This document shows, piece after piece, positions 43,277 to 52,036 of a stretch of DNA of 64,000 nt; position 1 is the first letter of the stretch; each line of letters begins with the position of its first letter. Below the pieces are notes generated by a model. That model did not search any database and was not told where the DNA came from. It saw only the letters and a program-made list of their open reading frames with translations. Source of the stretch: an uncultured Prevotella sp. (GTDB lineage Bacteria > Bacteroidota > Bacteroidia > Bacteroidales > Bacteroidaceae); contig CALIZL010000050.1 of NCBI GenBank assembly GCA_938028745.1, positions 36,949 through 100,948 of the forward strand, written 5' to 3'. Made by a program: the position numbers and the translations under genes.

Positions 43277-45691
43277 TTACAAACCCATTGCTCCGCCCGA
43301 TGTTTTGTCGCGGAACAGATTAAAACGCAATTTTGTTTTAAAAGTGCGTCCTTGCAGTGGCATCTTGAATTCCATATAGTTCTCCTTGTCAAAGATGTTC
43401 TCAACTTCGAAACTCAATGAAATGTTGTTGTGCCAAAAGGATTGTTGAAGGCCTATGGTAAACACATCGTTAGAAGGGATAATCCATTTTTTACGCTGGT
43501 CGGACAGTGTGCTCATTTGCCATCCCCAATCGAATTCTCCGACATGGGACACATCCATATAAATTCTAGACAGTTCATTTCGCCCCAGCAAATTTTCTGC
43601 ATGATACTCCAAACCATAGTTGAAATAGAAAGACGGTATGTTGGGTACATGTTTATTATATGTGGGATTATCCGTCCCTTTTGCATCGTTTAACCATTTC
43701 TGCCGGTCTCGAATGTCCTGTAGTGTAAGATTGAAATATGTATAGATGTTTGGTGTCACGTCTACTTTCAATTCGGTATCAAATCCCATCGTGCTCGTCT
43801 TTCCCAAGTTTGTGTAGATGGAACGGATATCAGCGGGGAAAAGCCTTATCATATTCTGGATATACATGTAATAGAAGTTTGTTTCCCACTGCACGCGGGT
43901 AAGTCCCATCACATTTCTTGTATCTATGATGGTTCCAACATTCAGGTTGTCTCCAATTTCAGGCAGTAAGTTCACTGATGGCTTGATGCTCATTCCGTTA
44001 CCGAAAAGTTCTCCTGTGTCAGGGAGTCTCACATTGTGTGAAAACGAGAACTTTCCCCTCACGCCTTTCCAAAACTCATAGCTCACTCCCTCACTAAATC
44101 CGTAGTACGTTTTGTTCACACTTGTCTGTTTGGGAGCCGATGCATCTTTCATTTGGGCTTTCGACAAGGCATCGCTTGTTCTAAAGATCTTTGACTTCAG
44201 ATAATAAATGCTTATCGTCAAGGAATTCTGAAAACGATGATTGGAAGAGGCATACAAATGACTGAGTCCGATATTGTTTGAAATCATTTTGCTGGGAAAC
44301 GAGCTAGGATCGAAACCGAGATAGTCATTCATGCGTTCATCTTTAGGACGGTAGTCCGAAAGAGCAAGTTGATCATTTATGTTGAATGTATGTTGCCCAA
44401 ATGTATATTTTAAATTAAATTTGTTTCGTAATTCAAATTGTCGGTTATGGGATTCATTAAGAAGATTGTCTTCTGTTTCCCCCATTGCCTGAGTGATGGT
44501 TCCATCCCATTGTCTTCTTGTTGTTGTTGTGTCTATCAGGCTCGTTTGTATAATAGGAATAACAAGGGATAATTTCATTTCCAAACCTTTAAAGATGAAG
44601 TCGTCTTTTTCTATATGCAAGGTGGGCATTATATTAAAGCTTTTCATATAGGCATGCTGCGAATCAAAGCTAAGAGACTGTATACCTTTTTTATTTCTGT
44701 AGAAGGCGCATTCCAAATCCAGTTTATCGAAGTATAGCTTTCTAAAACCAATGCCGACATGATAGAAGTCTGCGTCATAATAGTCATTATTTCGTCTCAC
44801 TTTTCTGTACTCTGAGGCTGGTAGGTTTGTCTCGAATACTGGCCATGACATCGTGTAGTTGTTCTTGGATTTATTCTTAAAGAAAGCAACGTTAAATAAT
44901 ATGCCTGACTTTGCAAAAAGCTTTTGGGCACTTGCAAGTGTCTTGGATGTTCCGAATGATGCCAATTCCTGCGTGAATCCTACTAGGTCGCATTCATCCT
45001 CACGTGTCACAATATTGATGGCTCCTCCTAATCCGTCGCCTCCATATTCTGCAGGCACAATACCCTTGTATACCTCTATATATTTGATCACATCTATTGG
45101 AATATCGTTGATGTCGAAAGAACCGTCAGGACTGTTGAGTGGGAAACCATTAATATATACGGCGACACGCTTACCTTCTAAACCATGTACAGATATGCGC
45201 GACGCACTTCCCAATCCGCCTGTCTTTCTTACTTTGATGCCAGACGTGCGTGTAAGAATTTCTTCTATACCGCTTGAACGTCCCCGCAGCTTGGCTCCGT
45301 CCACTACGGTTACAGCCATAGGACTTTGCCGAATGCGGTTTATTTCCGCCTGCTGGGAAGACTCCCTAACCACAACTTCGCTAAGGACGTTCGCTGATGA
45401 TTCTAAGAAAAAGTCTTTTGTGATATTGCCGTTTAACACAATGACTTGCCTTACTCGTTTATATTCAACAAATGAAACCTCAACAATACATGTTCCATTT
45501 GAGGGTATGTCAATTTGATAATTGCCTGTCTTGTCAGAAACTGTTTTCTGTTTTGTATTTTTGATTGATATGTATGCCCCAGATATGGGAAGTCCTGTTT
45601 CTTTATCTATGACTTTCCCCTGTAATATATTTTGGGCAGACAAAACTGTTGTACACAAACACAGTATCGTTACGATGAATAATCTGTTCAT
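43277..45691 (-). CDS. TonB-dependent outer-membrane receptor (non-SusC)
   Basis: 804 residues. Signal peptide (1-19), a CarboxypepD-regulatory-like domain (~22-95, LQGKVIDKETGLPISGAYISI), a plug (~110-225, with SRISVHGLEGKRVAVYINGFPL and GGDGLGGAINIVTR) and a beta-barrel ending in a C-terminal GL. The size is closer to siderophore/vitamin receptors than to the ~1000-residue SusC type. Preceded by a tetR gene with a 4-bp gap and followed by a propeller-like lipoprotein, so it is probably a regulated small-ligand importer. Confidence 0.93.
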   Translation of the reverse strand: MNRLFIVTILCLCTTVLSAQNILQGKVIDKETGLPISGAYISIKNTKQKTVSDKTGNYQIDIPSNGTCIVEVSFVEYKRVRQVIVLNGNITKDFFLESSANVLSEVVVRESSQQAEINRIRQSPMAVTVVDGAKLRGRSSGIEEILTRTSGIKVRKTGGLGSASRISVHGLEGKRVAVYINGFPLNSPDGSFDINDIPIDVIKYIEVYKGIVPAEYGGDGLGGAINIVTREDECDLVGFTQELASFGTSKTLASAQKLFAKSGILFNVAFFKNKSKNNYTMSWPVFETNLPASEYRKVRRNNDYYDADFYHVGIGFRKLYFDKLDLECAFYRNKKGIQSLSFDSQHAYMKSFNIMPTLHIEKDDFIFKGLEMKLSLVIPIIQTSLIDTTTTRRQWDGTITQAMGETEDNLLNESHNRQFELRNKFNLKYTFGQHTFNINDQLALSDYRPKDERMNDYLGFDPSSFPSKMISNNIGLSHLYASSNHRFQNSLTISIYYLKSKIFRTSDALSKAQMKDASAPKQTSVNKTYYGFSEGVSYEFWKGVRGKFSFSHNVRLPDTGELFGNGMSIKPSVNLLPEIGDNLNVGTIIDTRNVMGLTRVQWETNFYYMYIQNMIRLFPADIRSIYTNLGKTSTMGFDTELKVDVTPNIYTYFNLTLQDIRDRQKWLNDAKGTDNPTYNKHVPNIPSFYFNYGLEYHAENLLGRNELSRIYMDVSHVGEFDWGWQMSTLSDQRKKWIIPSNDVFTIGLQQSFWHNNISLSFEVENIFDKENYMEFKMPLQGRTFKTKLRFNLFRDKTSGGAMGL

Positions 45692-45695
45692 AATT

Positions 45696-46331
45696 TTATG
45701 GATTAATGAGTTCTCGCCATCCTGCCGTATTATAGCGTATGTATTCAGATAAGACCTGTTTTACCTCTTCCTTGCAGATTTCTGTGCTTGAGACAATCTC
45801 TCCGATGATTGTTACCCATGTGGAAGAGGAAATCCGAAAGAATAGTGGCGAAATTCTTGTTTGTATTTGTGGATAGATTTTTTGCATTTGATCAATGTAT
45901 TCTTTACTTATTGCAACTTGTTCTTCGATAAAATTTTCACGGAAAAGCTCTACAGAAGTACCTTTTGATTCAAAGAGTAATAACTTTAATTCTTCTTTAT
46001 ATAAGAAAATTATTTTAAGCGTTTCTCTCAGCAAATCTTTTTGATTTCGTATAGAGAAGTGAAGTTTATCTATTTTGTTATGTTCTATGCGATAGGAGGA
46101 CATCCTTTCATCCAAGACTATAAGTAAAGGTCTAAGGACAGTATAAAAAATATCATCCTTTGTCTTAAAATAATTGTATATATTACCTAAGACAACTCCC
46201 GATTTTGCCGAAATTGTTCGCATCGAAGTTTTTCTAAAGCCATTTTTAATAAATTCATTGCGAGCAGCTGTGACAATCCTGTTTCTTATGTCTTCTTTTA
46301 ACGTTTTCATTACTATTTTATTAACGGACAT
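45696..46331 (-). CDS. TetR/AcrR-family transcriptional regulator
   Basis: 211 residues. The N-terminal helix-turn-helix (~12-62) reads IVTAARNEFIKNGFRKTSMRTISAKSG... with LGNIYNYFKTKDDIF, a typical TetR DNA-binding domain; the C-terminal ~140 residues are helical and ligand-binding. First gene of an operon with the TonB receptor and lipoprotein, so it likely controls its own operon. A Met at codon 8 is an alternative start. Confidence 0.92.
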   Translation of the reverse strand: MSVNKIVMKTLKEDIRNRIVTAARNEFIKNGFRKTSMRTISAKSGVVLGNIYNYFKTKDDIFYTVLRPLLIVLDERMSSYRIEHNKIDKLHFSIRNQKDLLRETLKIIFLYKEELKLLLFESKGTSVELFRENFIEEQVAISKEYIDQMQKIYPQIQTRISPLFFRISSSTWVTIIGEIVSSTEICKEEVKQVLSEYIRYNTAGWRELINP

Positions 46332-46354
46332 CGTTTAATTTTGTTCATAAAAAA

Positions 46355-46383
46355 AGCGTACTGTCTTTTTTAGACAGTACGCT
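46355..46383 (-). terminator. Hairpin upstream of tetR (terminator or operator)
   Basis: AGCGTACTGTCT / AGACAGTACGCT, perfect 12-bp arms with a 5-nt loop and a following T-run on the minus strand. It would end transcripts entering from the mobile-element remnant; being ~25 bp before the tetR start, a TetR operator is an alternative. Confidence 0.65.
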
Positions 46384-46519
46384 ACTTTTACTATTGCCTT
46401 TATGCGGCTGTGTGATATTTTTATCATTAATTCGATTTTTGGATGTAAAGGTATAGGAATAATCCTATACAGGCAATACCTATTAATAGGTATTTTAAAA
46501 TCGAATTATGATACTAAAC

Positions 46520-46927
46520 TCAAATGGGCTTGAAATAATAATTCTCTTCAAGAATCTTCTCCAAGTCCGAAGCCCTATAAAGTATCTTTCCTGCAAACTG
46601 CGTGTAGGGAATAATCCTCCTGTCCCGATAGTCCTACAAAGTTCGGGGACTGATATACAGCTGCTCGCACACCTCCTTGCCCGTTAGGAAATGCTCATCT
46701 CCAAACAACGGTTTGTGCGTCTGTGCCACTTCCTTAATTCGTTTGCTCACGCCGTTGATAGCGGACAGCACCGCCTGCATATCTCCGATATTTACCAAAC
46801 AATCAGAACACGCAACAGGCAAGACACCGCCTGTATGTGTGTTTGGGGGATTTATGAATTTTCTTTCTTTTCTTTCAATGAAAGAAGAAATCACCAACCA
46901 CTGCCTTGTGATGAATTCCGTAAGCAA
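46520..46927 (-). pseudogene. Helix-turn-helix (excisionase-like) gene of a conjugative element, broken by an amber codon
   Basis: The minus frame encodes HKPLFGDEHFLTGKEVCEQL and YISPRTL, then TAG at 46636-46634, and continues in the same frame as DYRDRRIIPYTQFAGKILYR to a TGA at 46522-46520. The full product is the HTH_17/MerR-like small protein commonly carried by Bacteroidetes conjugative transposons; the TAG most simply replaces a CAG codon. The functional start is probably the Met at 46780 rather than at 46927, because the upstream part matches no relative. Confidence 0.82.
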
Positions 46928-47213
46928 TGTGGCAAGAGCAGTCCGCTATCTGACCGACCAACATCTGACCCATATCCGTGCCTTCCTTGACAATGGCGAT
47001 GCAGGGCGGAGAACCGTGCCAGAATTTGTAAGGGCAGGCTTCAAGGTGGAGGATATGTCCCGATATTACAAGGACTGCAAAGACCTCAACGTGTTTCATG
47101 TCAGCCGTATGCGTGAGCAGAAGAAGCAGAAAGCACAGGAACAGAAACGAATGGTGGTTATAGAACAAAATGAGAGCAAGAAATCAAAACAAGTCAAACA
47201 TAACATTAGATAG
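46833..47213 (+). pseudogene. 3' remnant of a mobile-element primase (TOPRIM domain)
   Basis: The frame reads VCVFGGFMNFLSFLS, CLVMNSVSNVARA and FLDNGDAGRRTV, then KDCKDLNVFHVSRM, which matches the end of TOPRIM-type primases on Bacteroidetes conjugative elements (usual forms EGF(M/F), LDNDEAGR and KDLN). The catalytic Glu of the first motif is replaced by Gly and the zinc-finger half is missing, so it is truncated and probably inactive. It lies head-to-head with the helix-turn-helix remnant. Confidence 0.72.
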
Positions 47214-47217
47214 CAAA

Positions 47218-47639
47218 ATGGAAAATAAAACAAAGACAACAGACAAAGATTTTTCATGGCTTTTGGGTGTAGAAAATGAAACAGAGTACGAATCTACTCC
47301 ACAGGAAGGGACTGAGGTTGCTGAAATAGAAAGACCAACAAACAAGCAGAAATAGAGAATGTCGAGCACTCTGAACCTGCACAGCATACAGAGAATGCAA
47401 CCGTTCAAAGGCGCATCAGTGCCAAAAAGAGAAAGGAAACGCTCGAAGCCTACCTTGTTCCGACAAAACTGAGCAACCGAAAGGTGGTCTATCTGAACCG
47501 GGAAACGCAGGAGCGTGCCGACTTCATCGTGCGCAGGTTGGGCGACAGGGGCAGCAACCTTTCAAGTTTTGTGGAGAGCATCGTGCGCCTCCATCTGGAG
47601 GAGTACGGTGAGGACATAGAGAAATGGAGGAGGTTATAA
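47218..47639 (+). pseudogene. DUF3408 (TraB/TraC-type) conjugation gene, frameshifted
   Basis: The start MENKTKTTDKDFSWLLGV is followed by TAG at ~47355, while the conserved C-terminal half (RRISAKKRKETLEAY, KVVYLNRETQERADFIVRRL, VESIVRLHLEEYGEDIEKWR) continues in another frame to TAA at 47637-47639. The join must lie around 47335-47350. DUF3408 proteins belong to conjugative-transfer loci of Bacteroidetes. Along with the two neighbours it marks the scar of an integrated element. Confidence 0.82.
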
Positions 47640-47784
47640 ACCGCAGGAAGGGGGCGAGGGATGAATTTCAAAAGATTTATTTCCCGCTCTAATCCTACTA
47701 TCGCATTAAAATATGATGTCATATTCTCGTAAATGAGACGAGAGGGTGTGCCTATTTTGACATACCCCCTTGGGGGTGAGGCCA

Positions 47785-48726
47785 CTATGCATGTCGTTTT
47801 TTACACTTGGTATTGTTTCTAGCCAAGGGCAGGGCTGTTGTTTTAAGCCACTGAACAAAGGCCTCTCGCCATTGCCTACTTTCTTCTGAGCCCTTCACAT
47901 CGCTTGCGCCAAAGCCGTGACCACCCGTGGCATAACGCACGAATTGGTGGGGAATGCCTTTTGAAGTGAGGGCAGAGTCGAGCAGCTGACTGTTGCCTGG
48001 ATGCACAATGGGGTCGTCATCGCAGTGCACAAGGAACACAGGCGGACAGTCGAAAGGTATTTTTCGCTCCACCGAGAGCGAGTCTTTCAGCCTGTTGTCG
48101 GTCTTTTTCCATTCGCCCAAGATGCCCTTTCGCGAGCGGCGATGCACGTAACGCTCGTCGGCAAGCGTAACAACGGGGTAGAGTGCGGCCACAAAGTCGG
48201 GGCGAACACTCACCTTTGGCTTGATGCCTAGCGGTGCAAGATAGTTTGTTGCGGCAAAGGCAGCCGAGGCCACTGCAAGATGTCCGCCTGCCGAAAAGCC
48301 CATAACGCCCACCTCCGTGGGACAGATGCCCCATCCTGATGCCCCTTCGCGCACCAGTTGCACACTGCGTTGCACATCGCGCAGCATGTCGGGCTGCTGC
48401 CGTCCGCGAATAAGCAGGCGGTAATGGGTGATAAAAGCCAGCACGCCAGCCACGCGATAGCGGAGCACAAAGGCTGCAATGCCCCGACTGTTGAGCCATC
48501 GCGCCACACCATCGCCCTCTGTTCGGGTGTCTAGCCAATGGTAACTGCCGCCAGGACAAACGATAACGGCAGGGCAATCGCGCCCTGCACCTTGCGGAAT
48601 ATAAGGTGTAAGGGTTACGCTGGCGGCGCGTTCGGGCGTGCCTTGCCATATTTTTAAGGGCTTATGCTGTTGGGCATGGCCTAGGTATGCCATCAAAGCC
48701 AGCAGCATGATAAGTACCGTTCTCAT
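47785..48726 (-). CDS. Secreted alpha/beta-hydrolase (BD-FAE / esterase-lipase family)
   Basis: 313 residues from MRTVLIMLLALMAYLGHAQQ, a signal peptide. The oxyanion loop CPGGSYHWL, nucleophile elbow GFSAGG, acid in HCDDDPIV and catalytic His in GGHGFG are present. Relatives are acyl or feruloyl esterases acting on plant-polysaccharide side chains or small esters. The frame is open 40 codons further upstream, but that part is a MITE-like element. Start at 48726 chosen for the signal peptide. Confidence 0.9.
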   Translation of the reverse strand: MRTVLIMLLALMAYLGHAQQHKPLKIWQGTPERAASVTLTPYIPQGAGRDCPAVIVCPGGSYHWLDTRTEGDGVARWLNSRGIAAFVLRYRVAGVLAFITHYRLLIRGRQQPDMLRDVQRSVQLVREGASGWGICPTEVGVMGFSAGGHLAVASAAFAATNYLAPLGIKPKVSVRPDFVAALYPVVTLADERYVHRRSRKGILGEWKKTDNRLKDSLSVERKIPFDCPPVFLVHCDDDPIVHPGNSQLLDSALTSKGIPHQFVRYATGGHGFGASDVKGSEESRQWREAFVQWLKTTALPLARNNTKCKKRHA

Positions 48727-48757
48727 GTTCTTCTTTAATATTGTTGGTTGTGCTGCC

Positions 48758-48960
48758 TTTAACCCCAATCGGTCGTTAGACCGCTTACCTATTATTTTAG
48801 GTTGTTTCCATCGCTTCCTGTTCATCTTTCGTTTGCTTGTCGGCATCTTGCCTGTCTTATTCTCTCGACGTAGCCCGCTACGCCTTCAAGAACAAGACAG
48901 GCAATATGCTCAACAATCAAACAAAATCTGCACAGGCTCTAACGACCGATTTGGGTTAAA
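48758..48960. mobile_element. MITE-like element 2 (203 bp) with 23-bp terminal inverted repeats
   Basis: 48758-48780 and 48938-48960 are inverted copies with one mismatch (end sequence TTTAACCC...CGTTAGA). The interior contains a nested hairpin: TTGCCTGTCTTATTCT pairs with AGAACAAGACAGGCAA around a CGTAGC-CC-GCTACG tip, then CCTTCAAG, the same layout as element 1 at 25538-25731. Its right end supplies the stop codon of the downstream oxidoreductase. Confidence 0.78.
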
Positions 48961-50458
48961 TGTTTTGCAGCTTTTCTATTATCTTATTCCTACCCACTAG
49001 TGCCTCTGCCGTGGTGATGGCCGACAGCGGAACGCCGCAAATGCCGTGCAAGCCTACGCATTGGCCTGTAAGAAAAAGGTTACTTACCTTCGTAGCCACA
49101 GGCACTTGCGTGGCTAAGGGGTTGTGGCAGTCTTTGGCAAAGCCGTATATGGCACCCACAGGCGCGTGGTAATAGTCGCGCACGGTTAGTGGCGAGGCAC
49201 TCCACAGGCGCTTAACGCATTGTGCAAAGCCGGGCCGTACCTCCTCCATGCGTTGCAAGATGCGCTGCTGGTGCCACGCTTTCCACGCCTCGTACGCCTT
49301 TCCTCGCCTACCCGTAAGCGTATCTTGCCATTGTTCCACCGCCGAGAAAGGCATAACGCAGTTGATGATGAGGTGCGTAGCCCATTTGTTTCCTTCGGCC
49401 GAGGGCGGCGTCATGTACATCATCCCGTAAGGCCACTGCTCGCGGTCGTAATGGCCCAAGTGCCACACGTGGTGGTAATCGTGTTGGTAATAACAGGTGT
49501 GGTTGATGTAAGGAAAGGTCTGTGGTTTCAGTTCTACAAAAAGACTGAATATCGAATAGGTGTTGTCGATGGCGTTCAAGCGCTTGGTGTAGGCAGGGGT
49601 AAACGCGCCCTTGTCTACGATGCGTAGCGTTTCGGCCATGTGTGTGGCCGCTATATAATAAGGAGCGGCGAAGGTTCGCCCGTCTTTGGTTTGCACGGCG
49701 GTTGCCGTTCGGTTGTCTACGGCAATGCGAACCACCTCTGCATCGGGCACCACTTGCCCCCTGGCATCTTCTATAACCTCGGTCAAAGCCGTGGCCAACT
49801 GCTGCGAACCACCCACAAAGCGGTCGGTGCCCTCGATGTATAGCACGCTGATAAGGGCGTGAACGTAGGCCGGAGTTTTACCCGAAACACCTCCATACAT
49901 GGGATTCATATAGGCCAACACATCGCAAAGCCGCTCATCGTGGATGTAATGGGCGATAAACTTGTCGGCCGACCACAGAAAACGCTCGCTATGTTGCGGA
50001 ATGCTGTCGCCTGTTGGGCGCAGGTTAAAGAGGTCTATCTCGTCTGCCAGCTGGTAAAGGGCCGCCACATAGCGTTGCAACTGCGTGCGCTGATGTGGAA
50101 AATGCTTGGCGAAACTCTCCACAAAACCTTCTTTTCCCTCGGCCACACGATAAGTGGTGTTGGTGGCGGCGTAATAAATCTCGTCCATGCAAAGTTTGTC
50201 TACGGGCAGTAGGCGAAGTTTTTGCACGATGCCTAGGTACTTGCAAATGCGATGGAGCGTTTGTCCTGGCCTAAATCCGCCCAATATGTGCATGCCCGTA
50301 TCGAAGTGTATGCCATGTCGGGAGAAGTTTTGCAGCCCTCCACCCACGATGTGGTTCTTCTCCAACACCGTTACTTGCCAGCCTTCTTTGGCCAAAAGCG
50401 CACCGGTGGTGAGGCCGCCTAGTCCGCCGCCTATGATGATAATGTGGTTGTTGTTCAT
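48956..50458 (-). CDS. FAD-dependent oxidoreductase, phytoene-desaturase/RetSat-like, copy 2
   Basis: 500 residues from MNNNHIIIIGGGLGGLTTG, an FAD-binding dinucleotide fold with VTVLEKNHIVGGGLQNF, typical of CrtI/RetSat-type enzymes; the C-terminal FAD motif is GQCVGLHGICGVPLSAI. Overlaps the paralog upstream by 4 bases (ATGA), so they are translationally coupled. The last residues and the stop lie in the terminal repeat of MITE-like element 2. Substrate unknown; relatives act on polyenes, retinoids or carotenoids. Confidence 0.88.
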   Translation of the reverse strand: MNNNHIIIIGGGLGGLTTGALLAKEGWQVTVLEKNHIVGGGLQNFSRHGIHFDTGMHILGGFRPGQTLHRICKYLGIVQKLRLLPVDKLCMDEIYYAATNTTYRVAEGKEGFVESFAKHFPHQRTQLQRYVAALYQLADEIDLFNLRPTGDSIPQHSERFLWSADKFIAHYIHDERLCDVLAYMNPMYGGVSGKTPAYVHALISVLYIEGTDRFVGGSQQLATALTEVIEDARGQVVPDAEVVRIAVDNRTATAVQTKDGRTFAAPYYIAATHMAETLRIVDKGAFTPAYTKRLNAIDNTYSIFSLFVELKPQTFPYINHTCYYQHDYHHVWHLGHYDREQWPYGMMYMTPPSAEGNKWATHLIINCVMPFSAVEQWQDTLTGRRGKAYEAWKAWHQQRILQRMEEVRPGFAQCVKRLWSASPLTVRDYYHAPVGAIYGFAKDCHNPLATQVPVATKVSNLFLTGQCVGLHGICGVPLSAITTAEALVGRNKIIEKLQNI

Positions 50459-51948
50459 AATTTTAGTTTCTCTCCCAGCACTTCGCCGCAAGTTAGCAGC
50501 GTACCAACCAGCGTGCCCAACATGCCATGCGAGTTTACGTTTTGACCTGCAAAGAACAGGTTGGGTATGCGTGTGCGACTTGGAACATGGCAAGCCGAAC
50601 CCAGCCTAACATCTTTGGCCACGCCATACATACTGCCTTGCAAGGTAGAAGTATATTGTTCGTAGGTGAGGGGGGTGGAAGTAAAGTAGCAATCTATGCC
50701 TTTCCGCAAGCCTGGCGCATGCCTTTCAACGGCGTCGATAAGCCTTTCGGCTCTGTCGCGTTTAAAGTCTTCGTACGCCTCTCCGCGGTGCATGATGCGC
50801 GTGTTGGCCCATTGTTCCACTTCTTCGTATCGCATGTAGCTCATTATCTCGCCGCAAGTGGCCCACTGTTGGTGTGTATTGGGCTTTGCATCGGCTGCAA
50901 GCGCATCGCTAAGATGCACATAAAGAAAACCGCAAGGCCAGTTGTCGGCCGTGTATTGTTCGCATTGCCAAGGCGTATCGGCGGCATAGCCATACAAGTT
51001 GTGGTTGCGATAGGGCATGGCTTGCGGCTTAAACTTGATGTAAACGGTAAATACGCCCCTGGTGTTGGGCAGGTTTAGCATGCGCTGACGAAAGGCGGGA
51101 CGGATAAGATTGGTATCGTTCAGCATGTGCATCACCAGCGTTGGGTGTATGGCGGCTATCACAAGGTCGGCCTCAAAGTGTTCGCCGTCGGCCGTTGTCA
51201 CGCCCGTTGCCTTGCTGTTGTTGCAGGTTATGTGTTCAACGCGCTTGCGCGTGAGCACCCTTCCGCCCCTTCGTGCGATGCCTTCTGTAAGTCGTTTGGC
51301 GATGATGTCACTTCCACCAGCTAGTCGAAACGCGCTTTGGTTGTAGAAATTGGTGATGAACGCGTGGGTTGAGAAAGGCGTTTGTCCGCGTTCGCCTGCA
51401 TAGAGCGGCAGATTTCCCACCAACACGTTTCGCAAAAGGGCATCGTTGGTAAATCCATTTATCACCTCGTCTACGGCGCGCATTTGGTATTCGGTTTTCA
51501 AGTGCATTTGTTCGGGCGTTGGCCGATGCCCGTTTATGGGCGACGCCTGCGCCAAACGTTCCACCAAATCGAGATAGCGGTGCAGCCCATCTCGCTCTTT
51601 GGGGAAGTGCGCGGCAAGCGTTTCTACAAAAGCCTCGTGGCCATTGGCAAAGGCAAACCTGCCTTGCGGCATCGAGATGACGTCGTAACCTGTGGTGTCT
51701 AGTCGGCTAAGCGGCAGGTTTTCTAATTCAAGATAGCGCAAAAGGGGGTACAAAGTTTGCCCCTCTTCGGCACTTCCAATGAAGTGCATGCCCGTTTCGA
51801 ACTTCGCGCCTTTGCGTACAAAGCTCTGCAAACAGCCGCCTGCTTGCGTTTCTTGTTCGAGTACGGTAACCTCGTATCCGTTTCGTGCGAGGATGTGTCC
51901 GCACGAAAGGCCGCCAAGTCCGCTACCAATGATGATGCACTTTTTCAT
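50455..51948 (-). CDS. FAD-dependent oxidoreductase, phytoene-desaturase/RetSat-like, copy 1
   Basis: 497 residues. FAD-binding MKKCIIIGSGLGGLSCG with VTVLEQETQAGGCLQSF, and a C-terminal GQNVNSHGMLGTLVGTL. Paralogous to the next gene along the whole length (shared patterns FDTGMHILGG/FETGMHFIGS and YGFAKD/YGVAKD). Operon with that paralog and probably with the glycosyltransferase upstream (88 bp gap). Confidence 0.88.
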   Translation of the reverse strand: MKKCIIIGSGLGGLSCGHILARNGYEVTVLEQETQAGGCLQSFVRKGAKFETGMHFIGSAEEGQTLYPLLRYLELENLPLSRLDTTGYDVISMPQGRFAFANGHEAFVETLAAHFPKERDGLHRYLDLVERLAQASPINGHRPTPEQMHLKTEYQMRAVDEVINGFTNDALLRNVLVGNLPLYAGERGQTPFSTHAFITNFYNQSAFRLAGGSDIIAKRLTEGIARRGGRVLTRKRVEHITCNNSKATGVTTADGEHFEADLVIAAIHPTLVMHMLNDTNLIRPAFRQRMLNLPNTRGVFTVYIKFKPQAMPYRNHNLYGYAADTPWQCEQYTADNWPCGFLYVHLSDALAADAKPNTHQQWATCGEIMSYMRYEEVEQWANTRIMHRGEAYEDFKRDRAERLIDAVERHAPGLRKGIDCYFTSTPLTYEQYTSTLQGSMYGVAKDVRLGSACHVPSRTRIPNLFFAGQNVNSHGMLGTLVGTLLTCGEVLGEKLKL

Positions 51949-52036
51949 TTATTGTTGGTGGTTGGGCATGTATCGACGCCCGTTTTCTATGGATGTTAGC
52001 TTTTCTAGGCTTGCTGTGGCTGTTGGCTTTCTAGGC

